From JAWKWH01 sp963669285 (GTDB lineage: Bacteria; Pseudomonadota; Alphaproteobacteria; Rhizobiales; Rhizobiaceae), in NCBI GenBank assembly GCA_963669285.2, contig CAXXSI010000022.1:434001-498000 (forward strand): 64,000 nucleotides of DNA, written 5' to 3'. Positions within the stretch are counted from its first letter, which is position 1, and every line of letters starts with the position of its first letter. Below are positions 51,073 to 60,443 of this stretch, piece after piece. Under the pieces are notes generated by a model that ran no database searches, was not told the origin of the DNA, and saw only the letters and a list, made by a program, of their open reading frames with translations. Both the position numbers and the translations under genes were made by a program.

Positions 51073-51975
51073 TTATTGAACAAGGGGGCCATCGGAACTG
51101 GCCAGTTCGACTCCCTTGATCTCGTATTTCCCGGCAAGAACGCCGATGTATTGAGCGATTGCACGCGCCCAACTGGCAGATTGCAGCCAATTTGAAATCT
51201 GTTCCTTGACTTTTTCGTAGGGAACCGCGCGACCCTCGATCCTCCGGTCTAGAACAACAATATGAAGACCGTATCGGGTCTCCACCGGTTGCGCCGTTAT
51301 CTCGCCTGACGTCAGTTTCGACACAGCTTGTTCGAATTCGGCCACCGTCTGACCGGAAGTGATTTGGCCCAAATTACCGCCCTGCGCGGCAGACGGACAG
51401 GCCGAAAACTCCTTGGCCAGACCTTCGAACCTATGCGGATCTTCCGTGACGAGGGCGATGATCGATTGGGCTTTTACCTGCGCTTGCGCCCGTGCCTTGC
51501 TGTCTTCCTTTTTTGCCGGAAGCAAGATGTGCCTGACCTCATGAATGGTTTCGCTGGTAAACCGCTCCTTGTTGTTTTCATAGTAGCGGCGGCATTCACT
51601 TTCATTGGCCACCGGTACCTGAACTTCCCTGTCGATCAGCGCGCGAATTGCTGCATCTTCAGGGGTTTCCATTCGGCCGGCTTCGTCTTCGCGCGGCGCT
51701 TCGTCGATACCCAGATGTTTGGCCTCATGGACAAACAATTGTTTTATCACCAGAGCTTGCGCTGCGGCGGCTATCGCCTCGCCGGGTGTTTCGGCCGGAT
51801 GGTTTTGCGCCTCACCCAGTATCTCGGCTTCGGGAATCGGCACTCCGTTTACCGAAACCGCATCCAGTATCGGTTTGGATTTCGGCGGAATCCGGGTATC
51901 CGGCTCGAGATACTTGTCATATCCCGTTGCCGGATCCGTATTCTTCGCGGTCAGATTGTTAACAAGTGTAACCAC
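51073..51975 (-). CDS. Parvulin-type peptidyl-prolyl isomerase (nar-associated)
   Basis: A 300-residue PpiC/NifM-like protein with an N-terminal helical part and a parvulin domain at about 150-245 (EVRHILLPAKKED, FEQAVSKLTSGEITAQPVETRYGLHIV). It has no signal peptide, so it acts in the cytoplasm. It follows narI by 9 bp; a ppiC gene at the end of the nar operon is common in denitrifiers and is thought to assist folding of the nitrate reductase. Confidence 0.87.
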   Translation of the reverse strand: MVTLVNNLTAKNTDPATGYDKYLEPDTRIPPKSKPILDAVSVNGVPIPEAEILGEAQNHPAETPGEAIAAAAQALVIKQLFVHEAKHLGIDEAPREDEAGRMETPEDAAIRALIDREVQVPVANESECRRYYENNKERFTSETIHEVRHILLPAKKEDSKARAQAQVKAQSIIALVTEDPHRFEGLAKEFSACPSAAQGGNLGQITSGQTVAEFEQAVSKLTSGEITAQPVETRYGLHIVVLDRRIEGRAVPYEKVKEQISNWLQSASWARAIAQYIGVLAGKYEIKGVELASSDGPLVQ

Positions 51976-51984
51976 CGGTTTTCC

Positions 51985-52704
51985 TCACGCAGCCGAAGAT
52001 TTACTGGAGTTGGGTGACGGCATTCTCTTGCGCACGACCTGATAGCCGGGGCGCCAGAAATACCTGACCGGAACGCTGAGCATGTGCACAAGCCGCGTGA
52101 ACGGGAACACCAGCAGGATAGTCAGGCCGAGAAACAGATGGGCCTTGAATATCGGCGAGGCGTCGGCGACGAAAACCGCTGCGTTTGAACGGAAGGTGAA
52201 GATGCCTTGAGCCCAGGACATGAATTTCACCATTTCGTGCCCGTCCAGATGCTGCAGCGATACGGGTATTGTGGCAATTCCCAGCGCCAATTGCAGCCAA
52301 AGCAGGATGATGATCACGGTATCGGATGTGCTTGAAGCAGCCCTGACGCGAGCATCGAACAGGCGGCGGTGAACAAGCATGGTTGCCCCGATAATCGCCA
52401 TCACACCGGCGATGCCGCCAGCCACGATGGCCAGTATCTGCTTGGCGCTGTGACTGATCCCCAAGGCGTCAAATATCTCGATGGGCGTCAGCAAACCGAT
52501 CAGGTGTCCAAAGAAGATCACCAAAACACCGACGTGGAAAAGAACTGAGCCGTAAACCAGCTGTTTGCGTCGAAGCAACTGACTGGATCCGGAACGCCAG
52601 GTATAAGGCTCGCGATCATAGCGGATCACCGTGCCGATTATCAAAACCGCCAGTGCGATATAGGGGTAGATGCCAAAGAACAGGGTGTTGATGTAAGCGG
52701 CCAT
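51985..52704 (-). CDS. narI: Respiratory nitrate reductase gamma subunit NarI
   Basis: The di-haem cytochrome b membrane anchor, 239 residues with five hydrophobic segments. Histidines in LFHVGVLVIFFGHLIG and in KAHLFLG and TRLVHMLSVP are the expected axial haem ligands. It oxidises quinol on the outer face and passes electrons to NarH. Directly abuts narJ. Confidence 0.95.
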   Translation of the reverse strand: MAAYINTLFFGIYPYIALAVLIIGTVIRYDREPYTWRSGSSQLLRRKQLVYGSVLFHVGVLVIFFGHLIGLLTPIEIFDALGISHSAKQILAIVAGGIAGVMAIIGATMLVHRRLFDARVRAASSTSDTVIIILLWLQLALGIATIPVSLQHLDGHEMVKFMSWAQGIFTFRSNAAVFVADASPIFKAHLFLGLTILLVFPFTRLVHMLSVPVRYFWRPGYQVVRKRMPSPNSSKSSAA

Positions 52705-53424
52705 TTAAGCCTCCGTCGCGATGTGTGTGCCGTCTGAATCCGCGACCTTTCGGGCGGCGGCACGCATTTGTCTTTGCAGGCGATCCGGCCCGCAGCTGTT
52801 TTCACCGGCATTGCCACCGAAAGTGACAACTTCTTCTTCCCAGATGCGATCAAGCGCTTCCAGATCATCGGGGTCGTCATCGGGTCGCCCGAGGATTTCA
52901 TCGATCAGCTTTTTTTCCGGTTTGCCTGCGGCAATCGCTTCAAGAACGGCGAAAACACCTGAATAGATCGATTTGCGTTTCCTCAGACGTTCCCGCATTG
53001 CTGAAAGAATATGCGTTATCTGCCCAAGCAGTTCGCGGGCTTCATCAATCGGCTGTGTCGACAGGAACTCCAGGAACATCGGCAGATGATCGGGCAGTTC
53101 CTTTGCCCCGATATCGTAGCCTTGCGCCTCATACATTTCCTTCAGGTCGACCATTGCCTGCCCGCGCTCCCGGCTCTCGCCGTGCACGTGCTCGAACAGG
53201 TGCAGTGACAAGACGCGCGTGCGATCAAACAGGTAGACGTAGCGCTCCTGGGCCTCATAGAGGTCAAGCGAGCCGATATTCTGCGCCAGCTTGACCAGTG
53301 TCGCTTTTTGCGGAGCGGTCAGTGAAGCATCGTCTAGCGCGGTGATGATCGCCGGCAGCTCGTCACACAACTCCTTGGTCGGATAGGAGAGAAGCAGCGA
53401 GATGATTTTCAATACACGGTTCAT
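52705..53424 (-). CDS. narJ: Nitrate reductase assembly chaperone NarJ
   Basis: A 239-residue NarJ/NarW chaperone needed to insert the molybdenum cofactor into NarG; not part of the mature enzyme. The family pattern LLSYPTKELCDELPAI near the N-terminus and HVHGESRERGQAMVDL are present. ATG 53424 overlaps the narH stop (TGATG); the 39 codons of open frame before it are a narH shadow. Confidence 0.93.
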   Translation of the reverse strand: MNRVLKIISLLLSYPTKELCDELPAIITALDDASLTAPQKATLVKLAQNIGSLDLYEAQERYVYLFDRTRVLSLHLFEHVHGESRERGQAMVDLKEMYEAQGYDIGAKELPDHLPMFLEFLSTQPIDEARELLGQITHILSAMRERLRKRKSIYSGVFAVLEAIAAGKPEKKLIDEILGRPDDDPDDLEALDRIWEEEVVTFGGNAGENSCGPDRLQRQMRAAARKVADSDGTHIATEA

Positions 53425-54962
53425 CAGCTTAGCTCCTTGAACAGATCGGTTGGTGTCTGCACCGTTTTGGTGCGCTTTGCGCCAAACAGATCCGTCTCCG
53501 AACTGCCGCCTGAACAACCGTTGCCGAAAGAGAAACCGCATGAGCCTCGAACGTCATAGGCATCTTCGCTGACTTCGCGGTGGGTTGTCGGAATAACGAA
53601 GCGATCCTCGTAATTGGCAATCGCCATGACATGGTACATCTCTTCGATCATCTGACCGGTCATGCCGACCTTCTTCGCGATCGCTTCATCGACCACGCCG
53701 TCGACCGTTTTGGCGCGCATGTAGGCTCGCATGGCGAGCATGCGTTCCAGTCCGGAAATCACCGGCTCGTCCTTGCCCGCAGTCAGCAGGTTGGAGAGAT
53801 AGCGAACGGGAATGCGAAGTGAGCGGACGTCGGGAATGTCGCCGTCCATGCCGATCTTTCCAGCCTGTGCCGCCGACTGCAATGGTGAGAGCGGTGGCAC
53901 ATACCAGACCATCGGAAGGGTCCGGTATTCAGGATGCAGCGGAAAGGCAATCTTCCAATCCATGGCCATCTTGTAGACGGGAGAGTTCTTGGCAGCCTCC
54001 AGCCAGGCATCCGGCACGCCGTCCTTGCGCGCCTGTTCGATGACCTCCGGATCGTTCGGATCAAGAAAGATCTCAAGCTGCTTTTCGTAGAGATCTTCCT
54101 TGTCGGACGTGGCGGCCATCTCGGAAATGCGGTCCGCATCGTAAAGGATGACACCGAGATAGCGGATGCGGCCGACACAGGTTTCGGAACACACCGTCGG
54201 GTGCCCCGCCTCAATGCGCGGGTAGCAGAAGATGCACTTCTCGGATTTTCCGGAGGACCAGTTGTAGTAGATCTTCTTGTAGGGACAGCCGGAGACGCAC
54301 ATGCGCCAGCCACGGCATTTTTCCTGGTCGATGAGAACGATGCCGTCATCCTCGCGCTTGTAGATCGCGCCTGAGGGGCAGGCGGCGACGCAAGTCGGGT
54401 TGAGACAATGTTCGCAAAGCCTCGGCAGGTACATCATGAAGGTGTTTTCAAACTCGCCGTAGAGTTCCTTTTCGATGCCTTCAAAATTGTAGTCTGCCGA
54501 TCGCTTGGAGAATTCCCCACCAAGAATTTCTTCCCAGTTGGGTCCCCATTCGATCTTCTCCATCCGCTCGCCCGTTATCTGGGATCGCGGGCGGGCGGTC
54601 GGCGTCGTCTGACTTTCAGGGGCCGTTTGCAGATGGCCGTAATCAAAGTCAAACGGCTCGTAGTAATCGTCGATTTCCGGCAGGTCCGGATTGGCGAAGA
54701 TTTTTGCCAGGATGCGCCATTTCGCACCCATCTTCGGCTCGATCTTACCGCTGGCCTTACGAACCCAGCCGCCATTCCATTTGTTCTGGTTTTCCCATTC
54801 CTTGGGATAGCCAACGCCGGGTTTTGTCTCGACATTGTTGAACCAGGCATACTCGACGCCCTGACGGTTGGTCCAAACATGTTTGCAAGTTACTGAGCAG
54901 GTGTGGCAACCGATACATTTATCGAGGTTCAGCACCATGCCGATTTGCGCGCGGATTTTCAT
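53424..54962 (-). CDS. narH: Respiratory nitrate reductase beta subunit NarH
   Basis: The iron-sulfur subunit, 512 residues, with four cysteine groups: CIGCHTCSVTCK, CEHCLNPTCVAACP, CRGWRMCVSGCP (Trp in place of a Cys gives the [3Fe-4S] cluster) and CIFCYPR with CSETCVGR. It wires NarI haems to NarG. It overlaps narG by 4 bp. Confidence 0.96.
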   Translation of the reverse strand: MKIRAQIGMVLNLDKCIGCHTCSVTCKHVWTNRQGVEYAWFNNVETKPGVGYPKEWENQNKWNGGWVRKASGKIEPKMGAKWRILAKIFANPDLPEIDDYYEPFDFDYGHLQTAPESQTTPTARPRSQITGERMEKIEWGPNWEEILGGEFSKRSADYNFEGIEKELYGEFENTFMMYLPRLCEHCLNPTCVAACPSGAIYKREDDGIVLIDQEKCRGWRMCVSGCPYKKIYYNWSSGKSEKCIFCYPRIEAGHPTVCSETCVGRIRYLGVILYDADRISEMAATSDKEDLYEKQLEIFLDPNDPEVIEQARKDGVPDAWLEAAKNSPVYKMAMDWKIAFPLHPEYRTLPMVWYVPPLSPLQSAAQAGKIGMDGDIPDVRSLRIPVRYLSNLLTAGKDEPVISGLERMLAMRAYMRAKTVDGVVDEAIAKKVGMTGQMIEEMYHVMAIANYEDRFVIPTTHREVSEDAYDVRGSCGFSFGNGCSGGSSETDLFGAKRTKTVQTPTDLFKELS

Positions 54963-57900
54963 TCTGCTGCCTCCAGTTTGTCGCCAGTGTAGGGGCCGTC
55001 CATCCAGTCGACCTTTTTGAGTTTGCGGACGATGACAAATTCATCGCGGTTCGATCCGACGGTTCCGTAGTAATTGAAGCCGTAGGATTGCTGTGCGTAA
55101 CCGCCGATCATGTGGGTCGGTTTGGTGATTGCGCGGGTTACCGAATTATGGATACCGCCGCGCTGACCGGTGACCTGTGCGCCCGGCGTGTTCACGATTT
55201 TCTCTTGGGCGTGGTACATGTAGATCGTCCCCTCCTTCATCCTCTGGGAAACGACCACACGGGCGGAAATCGCACCGTTGACGTTGTAGACCTCGACCCA
55301 GTCGTTATCGACGAGGGCGGCCTTGGCGGCGTCCACTTCGGAAATCCAGACCACGGGGCCACCGCGATTAAGCGTCAGCATCATGAGGTTGTCCGAGTAG
55401 GTGGAGTGGATGCCCCACTTCTGGTGAGGGGTAATGAAGTTCAACACCACCTGCGGGCTGCCGTCGTCCTTTTCGTTGATCACCGGATTGACCGATTTGG
55501 TGTCAATCGGCGGACGGTAGAGGCAGAAGGCTTCGCCAAATGCCCGCATCCACAGATGATCCTGATAAAGCTGCTGGCGGCCGCTGATCGTGCGCCAGGG
55601 GATCAGTTCATGAACGTTGGTGTAGCCGGCATTGTAGCAAACCTTCTCCGATTCAATTCCCGACCAGGTCGGCGAGGAAATGATTTTACGGGGTTGGGCA
55701 ACCACGTCGCGGAAGCGGATCTTTTCGTCTTCCTTGGGAATGGCCAGATGGGTGTGATCGCGCCCGGTGGTCTTTGACAACGCCTCCCAAGCCTTGACCG
55801 CAACTTCGCCGTTGGTTTCGGGAGCCAGCGAAAGGATAACCTCGGTCGCATCGATGTCAGTTTCGATCTTCGGCCGCCCTTTGGTTTGTCCGTCCTCTGT
55901 CACGACGCCGTTCAGCCTGGCCAGCAGATCAACCTCATCTTCGGTGTTCCAGCTGATACCCTTGCCGCCATTTCCGAGCTTTTCCATGAGCGGACCAAGC
56001 GCGGTGAAGCGTTTGTAGAGGTTGGGGTAGTCGCGTTCGACCACTGCCACAGTCGGCATGGTTATGCCGGGTACTGGTTCGGTCTTACCGTCCTTCCAAT
56101 CCTCGACATCGAATGGCTGAGCCATTTCACCGGGAGTGTCGTGCAGGATCGGTACAAGCACCACATCCTTTTCGACGCCCAGGATTTCGGGGGCGACTTC
56201 CGAGAATTTCTCGGCAATGCCCTTGAAGATGTCCCAGTCGGAGCGTGCATCCCAGGCTGGATCGGCCGCACCCGTCAGCGGGTGAATGAATGGATGCATA
56301 TCGGAGGTATTGAGATCGTTCTTTTCGTACCAGGTGGCCGTCGGCAGAACGATATCGGAATAGACACAGGTCGTGGACATGCGGAAATCGAGCGTTACAA
56401 GCAGGTCGAGCTTTCCTTCCGGCGCCTCATCGTGCCACACCGCTTCCTTGGCACGTTGACGGCCTTCCTCGCCCAAATCCTTGCCCAGGACGCCGTGGTT
56501 GGTTCCCAGAAGGTGTTTGAGGAAGTACTCGTGTCCCTTGCCCGACGAACCGAGCAGATTGGACCGCCACACAAACATGTTGCGCGGCCAGTTGGCTTCA
56601 TCGTCCGGATCCTCGCAGGACATTTGCAGTTTGCCGGCCTTCAGTTGCGAGGCGACATAGTCCTTCGGTTCCTTCTTGGATTTGGCCGCTGCCTTGGCGA
56701 TTTCGAGCGGATTGGTCTTGAGCTGTGGCGCCGATGGCAACCAGCCCATCCGCTCGGCGCGTATGTTGTAGTCGATGATGGCTCCGTCCCAGGGACCTTC
56801 CGGCGCGGTGGGCGACAGGATCTCGTCGACTTCCAGAGATTCGTAGCGCCACTGATCGGTGTGAGCATAGAAGAAGGATGTCGAGTTCATGTGGCGCGGC
56901 GGACGGTTCCAGTCCAGCGCAAAGGCCAACGGCAACCAGCCTGTCTGCGGGCGCAGTTTCTCCTGTCCCACATAGTGGCTCCAGCCACCGCCGGACTGAC
57001 CCACACACCCGCACATGACCAGCAGATTGATGATGCCGCGATAGTTCATGTCCATGTGGTACCAGTGGTTCAGGCCTGCACCGAGAATGACCATGGAACG
57101 GCCATTCGTCTTCTCGGCGTTCAGCGCGAATTCGCGGGCAACGGTAATGATCTGTTCTTGCGGAACTCCGGTGATCTTCTCCGCCCAAGCTGGGGTGTAT
57201 GGCACGTTCTCGTCATAGGATTTGGCACAGTTGGTGCCGCCTAATCCGCGGTCCAGTCCGTAGTTGGCGACAAAAAGATCAAAGACTGTCGCCACCCATG
57301 CATTGCCGTCTTTCAGTTTGACCTTCTTCGCCGGTATCGAGCGCTCCAACACGCTTTCGTGGTCGGTGCCCTCGAAGTGATCGTGTTCGCGATTGCCGAA
57401 ATAGGGGAAGGAAACCGGCAGGATGCTGTCGTGATCCTCATCCATGATGAGGCTCATCTCGAGCTCGACATCGTTGCCCTTGGCGTCCTTGGGTTCAAGA
57501 TTCCACTTGCCCTGTTCGCCCCAACGGAATCCGACCGAACCATTTGGCACAACGACCTTTTTCGTCTTGCGGTCAATGGAGACGGTTTTCCAGTCGGGAT
57601 TGTTCTTTTCACCAAGCGAGCGGGCGAAATCGGATGCACGCAACTGGCGATCGGGGATAAATTTTCCATCCTTTTCCACCAAACGCACAAGCATCGGCAT
57701 ATCGGTGTAGCGGCGGCAGTAATCCTCGAAATATTCCGCCTGCCGATCGAGGTGGAATTCGCGCAGGATCACGTGGCCCAAAGCCATTGCCAGTGCCGAA
57801 TCCGTTCCCTGTTTCGGGTGCAGCCACATGTCGGAGAATTTGGCCGCTTCCGAATAGTCTGGAGATACCACGACCGACTTGGCGCCCTTGTAGCGGGCTT

Positions 57901-58708
57901 CTGAATAGAAATGCGCATCCGGTGTGCGCGTCTGCGGAACATTGGAGCCCCACAAAATCAGGAAGCCGGAATTGTACCAGTCAGCCGATTCGGGAACATC
58001 GGTCTGCTCTCCCCAGGTCATCGGCGAGGATGGCGGCAGATCGCAGTACCAGTCGTAAAACGACATGCAGGTACCGCCCAAAAGCGAAAGATAGCGCGAA
58101 CCGGCCGCGTAGGAGACCATCGACATGGCAGGGATCGGAGAAAAGCCCAAAACCCGGTCCGGGCCCCATTTGCGGGCGGTGTAGGCATTGGCAGCCGCGA
58201 TGATTTCGTTGACCTCATCCCAACTGGAGCGGACAAAGCCGCCGAGCCCGCGCATCTTGGTGTAGTCCTTGCGCTTGGCGGGATCCTCCTGGATGGCTGC
58301 CCAGGCGCCGACCGGCGTCTTGGTCGCGCGCTCGGCGCGCCACAGCTTCAACAGACGCGAGCGGATAAGCGGGTATTTCACCCGGTTTGCCGAGTACATG
58401 TACCAGGAGTAGCTGGCGCCCCTTGAGCAGCCCCGCGGCTCGTGATTGGGCAGATCAGGTCTTGTGCGCGGATAGTCCGTCTGCTGGGTTTCCCAGGTGA
58501 CGATCCCGCCCTTGACGTAGATTTTCCATGAGCAGGATCCGGTGCAATTGGCGCCGTGGGTTGAGCGCACGATCTTGTCGTGCTGCCAGCGCTTGCGATA
58601 ACTATCCTCCCATGCACGGCTTTCATTGGTGGTGACACCATGGCCGGATGAATATGTGTCGACGTTTTTCCTGGTCAGGAAGTTCAGGCGGTCCAGCAAG
58701 TGGCTCAT
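54959..58708 (-). CDS. narG: Respiratory nitrate reductase alpha subunit NarG
   Basis: The membrane-bound, cytoplasm-facing catalytic subunit, 1249 residues, reducing nitrate to nitrite at a bis-MGD molybdenum. The FS0 cluster ligands are His51, Cys55, Cys59 and Cys94 (HGANCTGSC). The Mo-ligand region MSFYDWYCDLPP (Asp near 223) and WGEQTDVPESADWYNSG are canonical. It is the terminal reductase for the anaerobic aromatic catabolism encoded upstream. Confidence 0.97.
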   Translation of the reverse strand: MSHLLDRLNFLTRKNVDTYSSGHGVTTNESRAWEDSYRKRWQHDKIVRSTHGANCTGSCSWKIYVKGGIVTWETQQTDYPRTRPDLPNHEPRGCSRGASYSWYMYSANRVKYPLIRSRLLKLWRAERATKTPVGAWAAIQEDPAKRKDYTKMRGLGGFVRSSWDEVNEIIAAANAYTARKWGPDRVLGFSPIPAMSMVSYAAGSRYLSLLGGTCMSFYDWYCDLPPSSPMTWGEQTDVPESADWYNSGFLILWGSNVPQTRTPDAHFYSEARYKGAKSVVVSPDYSEAAKFSDMWLHPKQGTDSALAMALGHVILREFHLDRQAEYFEDYCRRYTDMPMLVRLVEKDGKFIPDRQLRASDFARSLGEKNNPDWKTVSIDRKTKKVVVPNGSVGFRWGEQGKWNLEPKDAKGNDVELEMSLIMDEDHDSILPVSFPYFGNREHDHFEGTDHESVLERSIPAKKVKLKDGNAWVATVFDLFVANYGLDRGLGGTNCAKSYDENVPYTPAWAEKITGVPQEQIITVAREFALNAEKTNGRSMVILGAGLNHWYHMDMNYRGIINLLVMCGCVGQSGGGWSHYVGQEKLRPQTGWLPLAFALDWNRPPRHMNSTSFFYAHTDQWRYESLEVDEILSPTAPEGPWDGAIIDYNIRAERMGWLPSAPQLKTNPLEIAKAAAKSKKEPKDYVASQLKAGKLQMSCEDPDDEANWPRNMFVWRSNLLGSSGKGHEYFLKHLLGTNHGVLGKDLGEEGRQRAKEAVWHDEAPEGKLDLLVTLDFRMSTTCVYSDIVLPTATWYEKNDLNTSDMHPFIHPLTGAADPAWDARSDWDIFKGIAEKFSEVAPEILGVEKDVVLVPILHDTPGEMAQPFDVEDWKDGKTEPVPGITMPTVAVVERDYPNLYKRFTALGPLMEKLGNGGKGISWNTEDEVDLLARLNGVVTEDGQTKGRPKIETDIDATEVILSLAPETNGEVAVKAWEALSKTTGRDHTHLAIPKEDEKIRFRDVVAQPRKIISSPTWSGIESEKVCYNAGYTNVHELIPWRTISGRQQLYQDHLWMRAFGEAFCLYRPPIDTKSVNPVINEKDDGSPQVVLNFITPHQKWGIHSTYSDNLMMLTLNRGGPVVWISEVDAAKAALVDNDWVEVYNVNGAISARVVVSQRMKEGTIYMYHAQEKIVNTPGAQVTGQRGGIHNSVTRAITKPTHMIGGYAQQSYGFNYYGTVGSNRDEFVIVRKLKKVDWMDGPYTGDKLEAAE

Positions 58709-58731
58709 GCGGTTTTCCTCTCAGATTTCTA

Positions 58732-58754
58732 CCGGCAGACCATTCGCCTGCCGG
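58732..58754. other. Stem-loop between narK2 and narG
   Basis: CCGGCAG (58732-58738) pairs with CTGCCGG (58748-58754) over a 9-nt loop, inside the 65-bp gap between narK2 and narG. No T-run follows, so an mRNA processing or stabilising hairpin within the operon is more likely than a terminator. Confidence 0.4.
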
Positions 58755-58773
58755 GTGTCATTGCGTGTTTCGC

Positions 58774-60381
58774 CTACGGATTTTTCACGTAAGCGTTGGG
58801 GCGCAGATAAAACCACCAATTGATGATGATGCAGATCGTGTAGAACGCGGCAAAGCCGTAGAGCGCCAGTTCAGGCGTGGCGAGTTTGATCTGCTCACCG
58901 AGTACTTTGGGGATGATGAATGCGCCATAGGCGGCGACGGCCGACGTCCAGCCCAAAACCGGTCCCGCCTGTTCCTTGTCGAACACAACTGCGATCGTAC
59001 GGAAGGTCGAACCATTGCCGATACCCGTCGCGGTGAACAGCACCAGGAACAGCAGCAGGAAGGGCACGAAATAGTCTTCCGGCGTTGCCGAGGCATAGGC
59101 CTGCTTCATGAAGTAGGCCACACCGAGTGCGCTTGCGACCATGACGACCGAGATGATCTGGGTCACCTTGGCGCCGCCGATCTTGTCGGAGATCATACCG
59201 CCAACGGGCCGGATAAGCGCACCGATGAATGGTCCCATCCATGCATACATGAGGGCGCTCGGTCCATTGGGGTTGGCCGTATCATGTGTCAATACGCCGT
59301 CGACCATCAAATGCTGAAAGCCGAAGATGACCTTGATCGCCAGGGCGAACGCGGCTGAGTATCCGATGAAGGAGCCGAACGTCATCGTGTAGATTACGGT
59401 CATCGCCCAGGTGTGCTTGTTGCCGAAGATCCGGTACTGGCGATCTAGGTTCTGCCCGACCTGGCCCGGGATCAACCGAAGAAGAAGAACCGTGGCGGCA
59501 ATGACGATGGGTAGAACGATCCACTTGCTGACATCAAATCCCGAGCCGCCGACCTTCGCCGGCAGCATCAGCCACAGGCCGCAGGCGGCAGTGAAAAATC
59601 CGATGATCAGCATGAAGGCGATGATCGCAAAGGCGCTGATCGGATTTCCGACATCCGGCGAGACATGTTCGTCGCGAATATTGTTCATGCCGAACCAGCC
59701 GGCGAATGCCAGTGGAACCAGAAACACAAGCCAGATGAAGCCGGCATTTTGGATATAGGTCTCGGTTCCGGCGGGAATTTTTCCGATCAATGTGCCCGAG
59801 GTGTTTTGCAGGATCATCGCCTCGCCACCGAAGATGCCCATCGTCATGACGAGCGGCACCAGGATCTGCATGGTGGTAACGCCGAAATTACCCAGGCCGG
59901 CGTTCATGCCGAGCGAATAACCCTGCATTTTCTTGGGAAAGAAAAACGAGATGTTAGACATTGAGGAGGCAAAATTGCCACCGCCAATGCCTGACAGGAA
60001 GGCCAGGATCTGGAACTGCCACAACGGCGTGTTCGGATCCTGCAGCGCAAAGCCGGCGCCTGCGGCGGGGATCATCAGGAGGGCGGTGGTGAAGAAGATC
60101 GTATTGCGCCCACCGGCTATGCGGATGAAGAAGGTTGAGGGAATGCGCAGGGTAGCGCCGGTCAGGCCGGCAATGGCAGCCAGCGTGAACAGTTCGGATT
60201 TAGCGAACGGGAAGCCCAGATTGAGCATCTGCACGGTGATGATGCCCCAGTAGAGCCACACCGCAAATCCACAAAGAAGGCTGGGGATCGAAATCCAGAG
60301 ATTGCGGTTGGCAATCTTCGATCCTTCCTCTTTCCAGAGGGTTTCATCCTCCGGGTTCCAGTTTCTAAGGTCTTGTCCCAC
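58774..60381 (-). CDS. narK2: Nitrate/nitrite antiporter, NarK2 type
   Basis: A 535-residue major-facilitator protein with about 12-14 hydrophobic segments. The nitrate-signature glycine-rich motifs (SGIGGGNFASSMSNISFFFPKKMQGYSLGMNAGLGN split over helix 5; conserved Arg pair in TM2 and TM8) are clear. It exchanges periplasmic nitrate for cytoplasmic nitrite. Second gene of narK1-narK2-narGHJI. Confidence 0.9.
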   Translation of the reverse strand: MGQDLRNWNPEDETLWKEEGSKIANRNLWISIPSLLCGFAVWLYWGIITVQMLNLGFPFAKSELFTLAAIAGLTGATLRIPSTFFIRIAGGRNTIFFTTALLMIPAAGAGFALQDPNTPLWQFQILAFLSGIGGGNFASSMSNISFFFPKKMQGYSLGMNAGLGNFGVTTMQILVPLVMTMGIFGGEAMILQNTSGTLIGKIPAGTETYIQNAGFIWLVFLVPLAFAGWFGMNNIRDEHVSPDVGNPISAFAIIAFMLIIGFFTAACGLWLMLPAKVGGSGFDVSKWIVLPIVIAATVLLLRLIPGQVGQNLDRQYRIFGNKHTWAMTVIYTMTFGSFIGYSAAFALAIKVIFGFQHLMVDGVLTHDTANPNGPSALMYAWMGPFIGALIRPVGGMISDKIGGAKVTQIISVVMVASALGVAYFMKQAYASATPEDYFVPFLLLFLVLFTATGIGNGSTFRTIAVVFDKEQAGPVLGWTSAVAAYGAFIIPKVLGEQIKLATPELALYGFAAFYTICIIINWWFYLRPNAYVKNP

Positions 60382-60409
60382 GCCATTCTCCTTTGAAGGT
60401 CATCTGCGT

Positions 60410-60430
60410 GCGGGCAGCAATGCTGCCCGC
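60410..60430. other. Perfect 10-bp stem-loop between narK1 and narK2
   Basis: GCGGGCAGCA (60410-60419), one A, then TGCTGCCCGC (60421-60430): a perfect inverted repeat in the 62-bp narK1-narK2 gap. In the direction of transcription (leftward) no T-run follows. It may partly terminate or protect the narK1 transcript and so set a different narK1:narK2 ratio. Confidence 0.5.
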
Positions 60431-60443
60431 TTGTTTGTAGAAA

